Shown piece by piece: positions 43,565 through 56,814 of a stretch of DNA of 64,000 nucleotides. The translations under genes were made by a program, and so were the position numbers. The notes beneath the pieces are model-generated. The model worked only from the letters and a program-made list of their open reading frames with translations. It had not been told where the DNA came from and did not search any database. Positions within the stretch are counted from its first letter, which is position 1. Every line of letters begins with the position of its first letter. Origin of the DNA: Diogma glabrata (lineage: Eukaryota > Arthropoda > Insecta > Diptera > Cylindrotomidae); the NCBI GenBank assembly GCA_963693315.1, contig OY856188.1:268207114-268271113 (forward strand), read 5' to 3'.

Positions 43565-44012
43565 GCCGGGCATTCACATACAACGGAAACAGAAGCAGAA
43601 ACCGAATTTCATACAAATTTGACAGCAACGGAAACAGAAACCGAATTTAGAAACGAAACAGAAACGGAAAATTCGTCTGTTTTGTCAGAAACGGAAACAA
43701 TTAAAATTGAATTGTTTCAGTACCGAAACTGTCACATCACCAGAAACTGTCACATAATATTAATTATTATTTTGAATTGTGATAACAAAAGCTTTGAATT
43801 TTGAATTTAATAAATAGGTTTAATAAATAAAAATTATTTGTTTTTGTTATTCTTCAATTTTATTATTCATAATGATACAAATTCACAAACTCAAACAAAA
43901 TTCCTTTTCCGTTTCTGTTTTATTATTCACCACCGTCAACCAAATTAGAAACAGAAACGGAAATTTTCAGTTCCAGTTTCGGTTTCTGTTTCCGTTGTAT
44001 GTGAATGCCGGC
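43565..44012. mobile_element. MITE with GCCGG(G)CATTCACATACAAC ends, 448 bp
   Basis: The inverted ends match over at least 28 bases with one indel. Inside each end are reiterated 'ggaaacagaaac' motifs (left) and their complements (right), typical subterminal transposase-binding clusters. Flanks are TTAA on the left and TTTA on the right, so a TTAA or 3-bp target duplication with one change is possible. An antiparallel pair of small open frames follows from the purine bias. Confidence 0.8.
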
Positions 44013-44224
44013 TTTATTTTCAATTCGTACTTTATAAATTGGGTAAATTATACAGAAAAATAGTTCACGGGACTAAACGTGTGTACGTTATAACCTTATA
44101 AGCCGAGGTACCTTATAAGGAGGATAATTTGTTCGAAAAATGTTTATAGATGTAAGAAAAAAAATTGCTGTACTCTATAGACCAGGTGTACTTTATATAA
44201 GGTGTACGTTAAAAGCGAGTTTTA

Positions 44225-46500
<2,276 letters not shown>

Positions 46501-46504
46501 TAAT

Positions 46505-46625
46505 ATATCTGGTATCTGGTATTTGGTATCTGGTATCTAGTATCTGGTGTATAGTATCTGGTGTCTAGTATCTGGTCCCTGGTACCTGGCATTTGGTTTC
46601 TGGTATCTGGCATCTGGTTTCTGGG
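46505..46625 (+). repeat. (CTGGTAT)n 7-bp array 1
   Basis: Seventeen or so copies of a CTGGTAT heptamer with variants such as CTAGTAT, TTGGTAT and CTGGTGT. The same heptamer forms arrays at 47318-47745, 54030-54460 and, as ATACCAG, 61262-61675. Confidence 0.9.
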
Positions 46626-47310
46626 ATTATAATACATCCCACCGCTGTCACCACTATAATATTTTATAAATTTTCTATTTTACCACTATAATATTTTTTT
46701 TTTTTTTTTATGATCAAAATATTTTTTTTTTTTTGATATAGTTTTCAACACTTCCCACGTAATAAAAAAAACCTATGATATTTTTCATTTTCTTTATTAT
46801 TTATTTTTTTTTTACAACACTTACCACAAATGAAAACACCACTGCAAGAACTTCTTTTTTATTAGATAATTATTTATTTTAATAAAATAATTTTAATTTT
46901 TATTACACAATAATATATTTTTTTTGAAATACTTTTAATTTTTAATAAACACAATAAAATATTTTTTTTGAAAATAATTTTAATTTTTAATAAACACAAT
47001 AAAATATTTTTATTTGAAAATAATTTTAATTTTAAAAAGCACAAAATATTTTTTTTATTTATAATTTGAGGATTTCATAAGCCGAAAATGCAAATCCACG
47101 TCAATAATTTTAAATCCGAGCCGAACTAACTCTTATAAATAATAATTTGAGTTTTTATAGTTTTTTAATTTGTTTGGAAAATATTGAAAGAATTCACATT
47201 AATAATATTTAGTATTTCATTTTATTAGAAAATTATTTTGTTTATAAAAATACAATAATTAGTTTTTCTATTCATGTGTTTTGACTATTTCATTTATGAT
47301 AAAAGGATGG
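46626..47310. other. Low-complexity AT-rich DNA
   Basis: Long T runs and a repeated phrase 'aaaataattttaatttttaa' (46925-47035, about three copies) between the first two heptamer arrays. No gene. Confidence 0.6.
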
Positions 47311-47317
47311 GCACTAC

Positions 47318-47745
47318 AGGATCTGGGATCTGGTATCTGGTATCTGAAATCTGGTATCTGGTATTTGGTTTCTGGTATGTGGTACCTGGTCTCCGGTATC
47401 TGGTATCGAGGATCTGGTATTTGGTATCTGGTAACTATTATCTAGTATCTGGTGTCTAGTGTCTGGTGTCTGGTATCTGGTACCTGGTACCTGGTATTTG
47501 GTATCTGGTATCTGGTATCGTGTATCTGGTATCTGGTATTTGGTTTCTGGTGTCTGGTATCCGGTACCTGGTATCTGATATCTGCCATCTGGTATCTGGT
47601 ATTTTGTTTCTGGTATGTGGTATCTGGTCTCCGGTATCTGGTATCGAGGATCTGGTATCTAGTATCTAGAATTTGGTATTTGGTTTCTAGTATCTGTTAT
47701 CTGGTATTTAGTATCTGATTCGTGGTACCTGGTATCTGGTATCTG
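47318..47745 (+). repeat. (CTGGTAT)n 7-bp array 2
   Basis: About 60 heptamers with variants. Because 7 is not a multiple of 3, every frame reads the same seven-residue cycle (WYLVSGI), which explains the overlapping open frames here. These are not genes. Confidence 0.9.
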
Positions 47746-48055
47746 CCCGACGAATAATATGTAACCGACAGTCCCTCTACAGTCCCAATGTAACCGTAAA
47801 ATAAATATTAATATTACAAATTTTAGCACGAGCAATATTCGTTCATACAGGGGCGCACACAAAAGGTGGGGTGGATTGTTCGGGTCCAGACCCCCCCTAA
47901 CCGATTATTTTTCAGTATTTTTGTTATTTAAAGTTAGGAATTATTTCGTGTTATAATAAAAATAAATAATAAATCAACGTCTCTGAATATCAGAAGGTAC
48001 GATACTAACTAGAGAACTAAGCTTTGTGAGTACATATTTAGGTGACAATTTTCAA
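47746..48055. other. Unassigned flank of array 2
   Basis: Contains 'tgtaaccgacagtccctctacagtcccaatgtaaccg', an imperfect repeat of short phrases, and a C-rich run near 47892. No gene recognised. Confidence 0.45.
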
Positions 48056-48059
48056 AAAG

Positions 48060-50080
48060 GATTTTTGAAACGTTAATTTTAAAGTTTTGATGATTAAAAT
48101 TATAAGGAAAGACCAACGCCAGTAAAGCCTTCTAAACATACCAGACTACGTTAAAAAAATCACTTTGAAAAGCGATAGTTCTACGTCTTGTCACTTGAAC
48201 CATAAATAGATGGGCTGCTATTGATACTGTGGTGTAACGTGTGAAGTTTGCAGGATTAGATAAAACCAATTTCATCTATAATGTATATGTAAAATAGCGA
48301 CATACAAGAAATTAAGCTCATTAGTAAGATTTTAATAACCGATCAATTTATCAATTTAACAAGACACTTCAAATTACTTATTTATACTGCACTCTATATG
48401 TGAGAACAATATTCCATGCAGGGATGATTAAATATCTTACATATTAAAAAGCAGTTTGCAAATTAAAAAACTTACTACAACGACCCAATAATATTAATTT
48501 TTGAACAACGTTCTTAGCTAGGCTCAAAATATAAGAATTCCAATTCATATTATTTTCAATCTCACTCAACTCCTATAAGTATAACAGATTCTTTCTCTTC
48601 AAGATCATTTTTTCTTAAAGAATCAAACTTTAATAAAAATGGATTTGGTGTTGATAACCTAGAAAAATGGCAAATTTGAGTTTTGCTCGTGTTGAATTCA
48701 ACATTGTTAGCATTAACCGAATCCATAACTGTTTTTAAATCAATGTTTAATGATTCGAATTAAGTGCTAACGGTGAGTATATACATTAGATGTTTTATAA
48801 GAAGCCTGCTTTCATCCTTAAATTGTATTTCAATATCTTTCATTAAGTATTTTTGACTACTTAACCCTCGTCCGGCGGCATAATTTTACAACGGTAACAG
48901 GCGGCAGAGTTACAATTGTACCTCCATGTATTTTCAAAAGAAAGATTTTTATTTATTTTTTTACCCAATTTTTTGGAAAGTCTTGATATCTGAAAGCTGT
49001 GAAATTTCAGCTTCTCCATATTTATATTATTGTATTATACACGGGTCTATGATATAATAACGGGTCTATGATATAATAACTATAATACCATTATTATATC
49101 ATATAAAAGGTATGAAGGTACAATTGTACCTTTACCGCCTGTTATGATAATGAAAACCTACTCGAACCCCTATCTCTAAAAAGGCTGGGGATCTTTTTCT
49201 AAAATTAATTCTGCATGATCCAGCAGGAAAATGTAGAGATCTCGTAAAACTTTAACCCTCTCCGGCATCTACAAGAAAAGTTATTAGTATTTAAAAACGA
49301 AAATGGTACAATTGTACCTATGACACCTGATGAAGGTTAAGAAGCTCATAATATTAAAACTAATATTTTTGTCAAATATTTTAGAAACAACCGACAAATT
49401 GATATGGGTTTATAATTTATTGGATCCGTTTTAGCACCTTTTTGGGAACTGGCTGTACACTAACCATTTTTCAAAAATGCTTTTATTATATGACAAAAAA
49501 ACAATTTCAGTCAGGATTGTTGCTATCTCCTTAGCAAATGTATAAAGAATAATTGGAGGAATACTATCTGGCAGATGCCTTATAAGTAATAATTAGTAAA
49601 AGCATTTTCCGGATTATATTTTTACGAAAAATAACACTCCATTTGGTTAGAAACAGGAATTGATTAAGGTTGCAAATAAGGTTTCACTAACGGCTTTATA
49701 AAAATTGCGAAACCCACCTGGGCTGGGTGCTTAGCGAATTTAATAATATAGTTTTTCGTAATAAAAAGATTTTCTCTGCATCTTTTAGTTTTCTAGGCAT
49801 ACCTAGGTGTATTATATCTGAAAAATTAGAAGCGGAAATGTTTGAATTAAAGATATCTCTAAGTTACTACCATTCCGGTGCTTTATAATCCCAAACAAGA
49901 CTAGAATTAGCTTTAAACTGTTTAGGAACTTGTAAATGTTAATGTGTGGAAATAAATGATCTAACCTAAAGGTTCTTCTGATACTTTTAATTGAACCAAC
50001 AAAAGATCATTTGTCAATAACAAGTAAAACAATTCGCTCCTTTCACCAGAAATTTCAGGAACTCTGGTAGGTTGGTATAT
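48060..50080 (-). pseudogene. Degenerate Jockey-like LINE (endonuclease end, RT), minus strand
   Basis: Read from high to low coordinates: 50070-49950 gives an endonuclease-end stretch (ANCFTCY...QVKVSEEPLGRSDH by joining frames). About 49560-49400 gives an RT start (PPIILYTFAKEIA, then VPKKVLKRIQ). After a MITE interruption, 48770-48600 gives VEFNTSKTQICHFSRLSTPN by frame changes. 48430-48390 gives a HPCMEYCSHI-type motif. This is the canonical order of a Jockey-clade ORF2. Frames change every 20-40 codons, so it is long dead. It lies head-to-head with the plus-strand relative at 50340-51560. Confidence 0.65.
48861..49338. mobile_element. piggyBac-like MITE, about 478 bp, inserted in the LINE relic
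   Basis: The ends TTAACCCTCGTCCGGC and (complement) TTAACCTTCATCAGGTG are inverted and include TTAA, the piggyBac target. The palindrome GGTACAATTGTACC or its core occurs three times (about 48912, 49112 and 49302). Short direct repeats ('acgggtctatgatataataa' twice at 49039-49080) lie in the middle. The LINE reading order continues on both sides. Confidence 0.65.
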
Positions 50081-50339
50081 TATCTGAGTAAAAAAAACAT
50101 AAAATCAAAATAATAATAATATAGCATAAATTTTGTTTGACTAAAATGTTTTAGTATCAAAAAATTCATTCTCTTCTCAATTATGGAATCCTAAACAAAT
50201 ATTTTTTTCCAAGGCAGCCAAATTGGCCCTTAGAAAACGTAGATTATTTAATATTTAAATCCATAAAACAAATCCCTTAAATTGTTCCCAATATCTAAAG
50301 GCCAATAAAATATCAAACCGAAATCGAAAACGAAAAAAC

Positions 50340-51560
50340 AGAAATTGACAAAGGAAAAAGGGCAAAACTTTCTACTAATGTCCATTTCTGATAAAAGCTT
50401 TTATAGTGTCATTAATTATTTAACGTTTGGCTTTAAATCCTCTATATCTCCTATTATTGACGGTGATTTAATAACTTACACAGCATTAAAAGCCACACTG
50501 TTTGGGAAATACTGTGCTTTGAACTCAACCGTTTTGGAAACACCTTAAGAAATACCCGAAAGCCAGTCTTGAGGAGCAAATATGAAAGATCTTGATTTCA
50601 AACCCAAAATTGTCGAAAAAATCTTATAAGGGGGTAAGACACCAACTAAGGATCTGGTTTGGAGAATATGCCTACTATTATTCTGAAAACATTTTCAAAA
50701 GAACTTGCACCTGCTCCAACGAACATTTTCTACAAATTCTACAAATCTGGTATTTTTCCTTTGTGCTTGTAAACCAATGTCCAGTCCGCCCGTTTTCTTT
50801 TGAATTTAAATAAACTATGGTGTACTATGGGCTGGTGTATACAACGCTCAGTTTTATTTTACACCATCAGCCTGTTAAAAATTACCAGTAATCCGATAAA
50901 TAGTTTTGCAGAAGATAGTACAATGCATAAGACATTCATCCCCCTTTCTTCAAAGGGTATAATGCACAAACGAATAAATCCCGTCCGGAAAGACGCTGCC
51001 ATTAATGTAATCGAGGACCTAGAAAAAGTCGCCGATTGAGGTGACCAAATTTTTTCCAAAACTCGGCCTCCTCAATAGATGTAAAAAATAGTTCACTTCA
51101 TATCAATTACTGCACCTTTGTAAGTCCTATATTCGTCCTTGTATGGAGTGTTGTTATACAGTTTGGGGCGCTGCATCTGTTTTCATCCTGGATTTTTTGT
51201 AATCTGTTCAAAAGTGTGCTATGCAAATTGTGAGTAATCGAAATTTAACATCAAATCTTGCAATTCCATACAACATCGTCGTACTGTTGCTGATCACGTT
51301 GTTTTTTATAAATATTGTCACCAGCAGTGCTTGGACGAAATCAGATGCCTCAAACATATTCTATTTTCCATTTTACACGTCAATCGGTTTGTGCAAACAT
51401 TCAAGCGGTTGAGATTGCTCACTGTCATATTTCTTTGTCCGTACAAATGGAATGCTTTGCCCGAGTCAAAAGTAACGGAGGCGTACAATCCACAAAAATT
51501 TAAAAAAAGCGTTCGTCAACAACTCAAAACGCATATTGTTCTAGAATCTAGGTCTTAAAA
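50340..51560 (+). pseudogene. Degenerate Jockey-like LINE (RT), plus strand
   Basis: Follows Jockey ORF2 order on the plus strand: ITYTALKATLFGKYCALNST (50455-50530, linker before RT), a fragment like FYKFYKSGIFP (about 50730), NSFAEDSTMHKTF (50910-50945, the FADD box with the second position changed to Glu), INVIEDLEKVAD (51000-51035), SYIRPCMECCYTVWGAASVF (51123-51185), then the C-terminal part to RTNGMLCP and IHKNLKK. Several stops and shifts; catalytically dead. Its last 500 bases match 41945-42545. Confidence 0.75.
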
Positions 51561-52200
51561 AGTAAGTAAGTAAGTTAAGTTTAAGAACTTATTATATTCA
51601 ATTTTATTTATAAAATTTCGTCATCCTTAATTTAAAATACAAAGTAAAAATACATGGTAAAAATACATTTAGTTCCGACTCCAAAAATTAATTTTTGAAT
51701 ATTTTCCGGTAACTTTTCAGTGAATGTGCCCGTTTTGTTAACGATAGTATATCTTAAAAATATAACTCAATTAAATTATAAAAAAAACGCAAGTTAATTC
51801 CTATAATCTATTAATTATCATTGATAAAATTTTTAAATAAATCTAGTCTCAAGATATAGTTCTAGCTCTACACTATCGCAGCGTAGCACAATTTCTCAAA
51901 TATTCTAAATTAGTTTCTCAAATATTCTAGGTAAATTCAATTTTTACAAAGAAATCTCATAAAATTCTGATAAAATCTACGTCATGGTTTTGGATAGATT
52001 TTATTTCATGGTGTTTTTGTTGCTATTATTTTAATATTTTGATCGCTTTTCTTGGAACCAGTGTTCGGAACCAGTGTTTATAAAATGAAAATAATTTTAC
52101 TTAATTTTTAATAATTAAAAATTAATTTATTTTTTTGTCTTTTATTAGGAAAAACAAAACAGAAATTCAATGAACTACTTAAATCGCGACCAGCGGATAA
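51561..52200. other. AT-rich intergenic DNA, no gene
   Basis: Includes a short duplication around 'gtttctcaaatattcta' (51892-51932) and 'ggaaccagtgttcggaaccagtgtt' (52052). Otherwise no structure was recognised. Confidence 0.55.
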
Positions 52201-52203
52201 CAA

Positions 52204-52500
52204 ATGGTGAAGAAGGCGGTGCAAGAATCTTTAAGAAGATCATCCATAAGGATGAACCGCCTTAAAAAAATACACAATTATTATTTCTTTTTACTTCGGT
52301 CTGAAAGACCTAAGTATTACATTCATGAGCTAAAAGTGAAATTCTTACCCCCACTTTTTTTGGAATTTCTCGACGTTTTAGGACCTACTGATTCTAAAAA
52401 AGCAAAAAAAAAAATGTAGGTCTGTCTGTCGGCCGGCCAGCCGTCCGGCCGTCCGTCATTACCTACGCTGCAGGGAAAACGGCTGGTGGGATTTCAAAAA
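52204..52500 (+). other. Small ORF and GC-rich simple repeat
   Basis: A 71-codon frame (52204-52419, Lys-rich, with LLRSERPKYYIHELKVKF) ends at a GC-rich simple stretch 'gtctgtctgtcggccggcc' and 'gtccggccgtccgtc' (52421-52458). The stretch resembles degenerate (GTCT)n/(GTCC)n repeats. The frame is not recognised and may be part of the same repeat unit. Confidence 0.3.
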
Positions 52501-52599
52501 TTTTTTTTTCTAAAAATAGGTATTCACAAGGGACAGGTCCAAAAGGACGCTTTGTTCGATAACTGTACCGGAAGTGTGTCGAAAAAATCATTATGTGTG

Positions 52600-53110
52600 T
52601 CAAAAATAGCAAATTTTCATATTTTTGGCTTAAAAAACGTTCATTTTAAGTGATTACGAGTAGGAACATTAAATTTGGAGAAACCTTGATGGTAGGGATT
52701 GGTATGTGAGATCAAAAACTAGATTATTGCATTATAAGTTTGTCAAAAAAATGTTGTCAAGTGTGTCAAAAGTTTTTATTTATTTTTTTACCCCATTTTT
52801 TGGAACAAAATGAAATTGTTTGTTTGAAATGAAATTTTATTATTATTATTGAGAATTATGGCATTATAAGTTTGTCAAAAAATGTTGTCAAGTGTGTCAA
52901 AAGAAAGGTTTTTATTTATTTTTACCCAATTTTTTAAGAAAAAAATAAAATTAATAGTTTGTATGACATGATATTTTATTATTATTATAGAGATTATAAG
53001 TTTGTCAAAAAATGTTTGTCAAGTGTGTCAAAAAATGATTTCATTTATTTTTTTAGCCAATTTTTTGGAAAAAAAATGTAGCTGTTCTTATGACGTAAAT
53101 GTAATTTAGA
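52600..53110 (+). repeat. Tandem repeat, unit about 130 bp, 3 copies
   Basis: 'ataagtttgtcaaaaaa' begins units at about 52734, 52870 and 52990. Each continues with 'gtcaagtgtgtcaaaa', 'tttatttatttttttaccc' and 'aattttttgga'. The 'tttttacccaattttttgg' phrase also occurs inside the piggyBac-like MITE at 48955, so the two share an ancestor. Confidence 0.8.
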
Positions 53111-53114
53111 ATGA

Positions 53115-53518
53115 AATTGGACATGGAAATTTTTGAATTTGTTATATTTTTTGAATTTTGAAAAAGTTTGTATTTTTGAATTTGGAATAATTTTTGCAAT
53201 ATTTTTAGAATTTCGGAAAAAGTTTTAATTTTTGATTTTGTAATAATTTTTGAAATATTTTTAGAATTTTGAAAAATTTTTAATTTTTGATATTATTATA
53301 ATTTTTGGAATTTTGAAAAAATTTTCAATTTTTGATTCTGTAATAATTTTGGCAAATTTTTTAAAATTTTGGGAAAAGTTGAATTTTTAAGAATTTTTGT
53401 AATATTACTAGAATTTAGAAAAAATTTAAATATTTGATTAAATTCTAATTTTTGAATATTTTTGGAATTTTGAAAAAGTTTAATTTTATTTAATTTAACA
53501 ATATATTTGGAATTTTGA
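53115..53518 (+). repeat. AT-rich minisatellite, unit about 55 bp
   Basis: Repeating 'gaattttgaaaaag', 'tttaatttttga' and 'tttgtaataatttttg' phrases over 400 bases, diverged. A second stretch of the same kind lies at 54465-54660. Confidence 0.7.
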
Positions 53519-53728
53519 TTATAATTTTCCGGCAACGTATTGATGTTTCGTGTTAGTTTTGTAATAAATTTTTAAACAGAGATAAAAAATACTTGTACTT
53601 TAACAAAGAGTTATGGTTGATATACATCGCTGCCCAAAACTAAAAACCATGTTCTCATAAAAGTTTTTTGCCGAAAACTATATCAAAATCCTTGTGAGAT
53701 CTGTGAGATTTCAGCCCCTCCATATATT
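53519..53728 (+). repeat. Direct repeat, 210 bp, copy 1
   Basis: Matches 54740-54975 with few changes, from 'aattttccggcaacgtatt' through 'ctttaacaaagagttatg', 'ccatgttctcataaaagttt' and 'gatttcagcccctccatat'. With the minisatellites this indicates a duplicated segment of about 1.2 kb. Confidence 0.85.
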
Positions 53729-53759
53729 ATAATTTGAATTTGTGAATTAAAATAAATTT

Positions 53760-54137
53760 ATGTTATTTAAAACATTTTTGTTTTTGCTTTTCATAACTTT
53801 GAGTAGTCCGATCCTTTGCCAAAAACGACCATATATTATTAATTTATGTATAACCAAAAACCACTCAAAGATGGGTTTATTTTATAATTATTGCAGTCCC
53901 CAATTGAACACTGTTGTGGTCGAGGTGTTAAAGGTCAACATAACCAAAAAAACTTTTGTTTATCAAATAATTACACTCAAATATTTATTATACGATTTAA
54001 ATTTTGGTATATTTTATTATTTTTTTCTGGTATCTGGAATGTGGTATCTGGTATCTGGATTTTGGTATCTGGTATCTGGATTTTGGTATCTGGTATTTGG
54101 TATCTGGTATCTAGTATCTGAAATATCTGGTATCTAG
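53760..54137 (+). CDS. Small ORF with signal-peptide-like start running into the 7-bp array (doubtful)
   Basis: ATG-led frame of 125 codons. Residues 1-20 (MLFKTFLFLLFITLSSPILC) look like a cleavable signal peptide, with QKRPYI after it. Residues 21-88 are not recognised and end in a hydrophobic stretch. Residues about 90-125 are translated heptamer array and cannot be natural protein sequence. If real, it would be a secreted protein whose 3' end was overwritten by array growth. Chance is a serious alternative in AT-rich DNA, where hydrophobic codons are common. Confidence 0.2.
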   Translation: MLFKTFLFLLFITLSSPILCQKRPYIINLCITKNHSKMGLFYNYCSPQLNTVVVEVLKVNITKKTFVYQIITLKYLLYDLNFGIFYYFFLVSGMWYLVSGFWYLVSGFWYLVFGIWYLVSEISGI

Positions 54138-54460
54138 TATCTGCCATCTGGTATTTTGTATTTATTATCTGGTAAGTGGTGTCTGGTATCTGCTATCTGG
54201 TATCTGGTATCTAGGATCTGGTATCTGGCATTCGGTTTCTGGTGTCTAGTATCTGATACCTGGTATCGAGTACCTGCCATCTGGTATCTTCTATTTGGTA
54301 TCTGGTATTTGCAATCTGGTATCTGATATTTAGAATCTGATGTGTGGTATCTTGTATTCTGTATCTGGTATCTAGTATCTGGTATCTGCTATCTGGTTTC
54401 TGGTGGTTGGTATTTGGTTGCTGGTATCAAGTATCTGCATGCTGGTATATGATATCGGAT
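54030..54460 (+). repeat. (CTGGTAT)n 7-bp array 3
   Basis: About 60 heptamers with more variants than array 2 (CTGCTAT, TTGTATC, CTGATGT). It lies between the two copies of the 210-bp direct repeat. Confidence 0.9.
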
Positions 54461-54464
54461 ATGA

Positions 54465-54975
54465 TTTTGCAATATTTTTAAAATTTTGGAAAAGTTTGAA
54501 TTTTTGGAATATTATTGGAATTTAGAAAAGTTTAAATATATGATTTTATTCTAATTTTTGGAATATTTTTGGCATTTTGAAAAAAGATTGATTTTATTTA
54601 ATTTTACAATTTTTTTGGAATTTTGAAAGAAATGTGAATTTGTGATTTTGTAATATTTTCTCGAAACGTTAAATAGAGAGGTTTTTGAGTAGTTTGCTGA
54701 GTGTATCATCTTTTCGCTAAATTATGTTAATTTATGATCTGTTATAATTTTCCGACAACGTATTAATGTTTCGTGTTAGTTTTGTAATTAATTTCTTCCA
54801 ACAGAGATAAAAAAATGCATGTACTTTAACAAAGAGTTATGTTTGACATACATCGCTGACCAAAACTAAAAACCATGTCCTCATAAAAGTTTTTTGCCGA
54901 AAACAATATCAAAATCATTAACCCAGACCGAAGTCATGATATCTCAGATCTGAGAGATTTCAGCCCCTCCATATT
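54465..54975 (+). repeat. AT-rich minisatellite and 210-bp direct repeat, copy 2
   Basis: 54465-54660 repeats the minisatellite style of 53115-53518. 54740-54975 is the second copy of the 210-bp block. The hAT relic starts immediately after it. Confidence 0.8.
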
Positions 54976-55665
54976 TTCCATTTGTTTTGATGAGACAACT
55001 AATGTTCCGGCCACTGTACAGTTAATCATATGCAACCGAGGCGTATATGATAATTTCTACATTACCGAAGAAGAACTACTAAATTTGGTTTCATTGAATG
55101 ATTCAATTACTGAGGAAACTTTTTTATTTTTGAAGTCATTATTACGCAATTTCGGTTGCTCAAAAGTGACTTAGAAAATCTGGTGGGAATATAAAAATGG
55201 ATTGTACACCATCTATACGTGGTACAAAACCCGGTGCTGTAACAAGGCTTCTTTAAAAAATTCGTGAGCAAAACCCAAATATTCGAATCGTTGATATATA
55301 CTATGCTTATTGCATATTGAAAATTTAAGTGGGAACACTCTTAATATGGAACCGATCATCAATTTTGTAATTAAATCTATCAATTATATTCGGAAGAGTG
55401 CACTTTGTCATTGAAAGAAAAAAGCATTTTTAACTACAAATGAAGAAGCTAAAGGATCCAATGTAATTTAGTACAAGAACGAGAGATGGCTTAGCCGAGA
55501 GAATTGCTTGAAGAGAGTACAATTTAACGATAGTTAAAGTTATTTTCGTATCCATTTTTCATCGACATAAATTAAGTTGATTTAAAATTTCAGTTGGAAT
55601 TATTACAACTACAAAATGATTTACTTGCGAAGCAGGCATTTTTAGACGAATATTTTTTGCCTTAG
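54965..55665 (+). pseudogene. hAT-type transposase relic (GTF2IRD2/ZBED-like)
   Basis: Pieces match the hAT transposase group also found domesticated as GTF2IRD2/ZBED-like proteins: SICFDETTNVPATVQLIIC (first Asp motif), RGVYDNFYITEEELLNLVSL, then, after a stop and shift, DCTPSIRGTKPGAVTRLL (second Asp region), IREQNPNIRIVDIYY, a degraded C-x2-H stretch, NMEPIINFVIKSINYIRKSA, and RDGLAERIA / WLSRENCLKRV (the RW-like region). A final piece, LLQLQNDLLAKQAFLDEYF, lies at 55597-55655. Frameshifts and stops make it non-functional. No inverted repeats were found, so it is a fragment. Confidence 0.75.
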
Positions 55666-56480
55666 TTTTATTTAAATTTAGCCCAATGAAATTCTCTAAG
55701 ATGTAATGACATCATTCAATTTAATCAATCACATTTGAATTATACTAATAAAAAATAGTTATACGTCTGGGATTTTGTGATATCAGTTAATTATCAAATC
55801 ATTTTGAAATAATTAACTGATATCGCAATAGGCCAGACGTATAATTCATAAAAAATATATAAATAAATGAAAAATGACAAAACTTTTTTTAACGAATTCT
55901 CGTTCGGTGATAAATCCTCATAATTTTTTGGAAAATTCCTCAACCAAGTGGTATTGATAATAGCCTTCGGCCTCGTGCTATTATCAATATACAACTTTCA
56001 AAATTTTTAGCAAAAAATAATTTCGAATTATCATCGCCCTTGAGAAATTACAACTGAAAATTTTTTGCCTTAGTTTTATTTTAATTTAAACCAATGAAAT
56101 TCTCTAAAATGTTATGACATCATTCAATTTCACCAATAAAATTAGAATTATACTAATAACAAATATTTATACGTCTGGCCTACAGGGATATTAGAAATTA
56201 TCAATTTAATTTTGAAATAATTAACTGATATCACAGTAGGCCAACGTATAACTCATAAAAAATGTATAAATAAATGACGAATGGCAAAAAATTTTCTAAA
56301 CGAATTCCCTCGTTGATAAATTCTCATAATTTTTTGAAAAATTCCTCAAGCAAGTGGTATTGATAATAGCCCTTGGCCTACGGCCTCGTGATATTATCAA
56401 TATACAACTTTCGAAATTTTTGACAAAAAATTATTTTGAATTATCACCGCCCTTGGGAAATTAAAACTGATAATTTTTAT
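55654..56480 (+). repeat. Tandem pair of a 408-bp unit with two hairpins each
   Basis: Unit 1 (55654-56060) and unit 2 (56061-56480) share 'gccttagttttattt', 'aatgaaattctctaa', 'tatgacatcattcaattt', 'acgtctgg', 'aattaactgatatc' and 'aaattcctcaa(c/g)caagtggt'. Each unit has a long hairpin around GATATCAGTTAATTAT (55759-55843 in unit 1) and a second, TTGATAATAGC...GCTATTATCAA, about 11 bp in the stem. It encodes nothing. This may be two head-to-tail copies of a hairpin MITE. Confidence 0.8.
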
Positions 56481-56810
56481 GAAAAAAATTGAAATAAATA
56501 TGGAAATTGTATTTCCCTGCATAGGTTGCTGGTAATGGCTTCTTCCACAACTCCTACCAATTGGTATTGAAAAATATCATTCATTAAAAATAAGTTTACT
56601 TATTAACATTAAACTTAGATTAAAAAAAGTTTTTTGTTGGTTGAGCAGTATCAAATCCAGTCAGATTATTCTTGCCACCAATTCCTTCTCACTTGTTTAC
56701 TCATAATTTCAACTGTTCAAAAATCAGACCAAAGTGGTCTTAGTCTTGGTTTAATGCATGGAGGGATCAGTTTTTATTGTTTCGAATTTTTTTTTTATTT
56801 TTGATCTACG
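56481..56810. other. Unassigned DNA
   Basis: No coding or repeat structure recognised. Confidence 0.5.
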
Positions 56811-56814
56811 GGTG

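Larger units (their letters stand above)
41403..44227. mobile_element. TA-flanked pogo-like element, 2.8 kb, with nested insertions
   Basis: The left end CAGTGAAACTCG and the right end (complement CAGTAAAACTCG) are inverted and flanked by TA on both sides. Subterminal 'gtacgttata' phrases occur on both sides. CAGT-AA-CTCG ends with a TA target resemble Tc1/mariner-pogo (Tigger-like) elements. No transposase is recognisable inside. The interior holds a LINE fragment, a copy of the GATATCTCAC repeat and a MITE, so it is an old non-autonomous or gutted copy. Confidence 0.65.

Noticed and set aside
47274..47862. Overlapping frames rich in WYLVSGI in the heptamer arrays (also near 54000 and 61370-61567)
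   Set aside because: A 7-bp repeat gives the same seven-residue cycle in every frame, so these are array artefacts.
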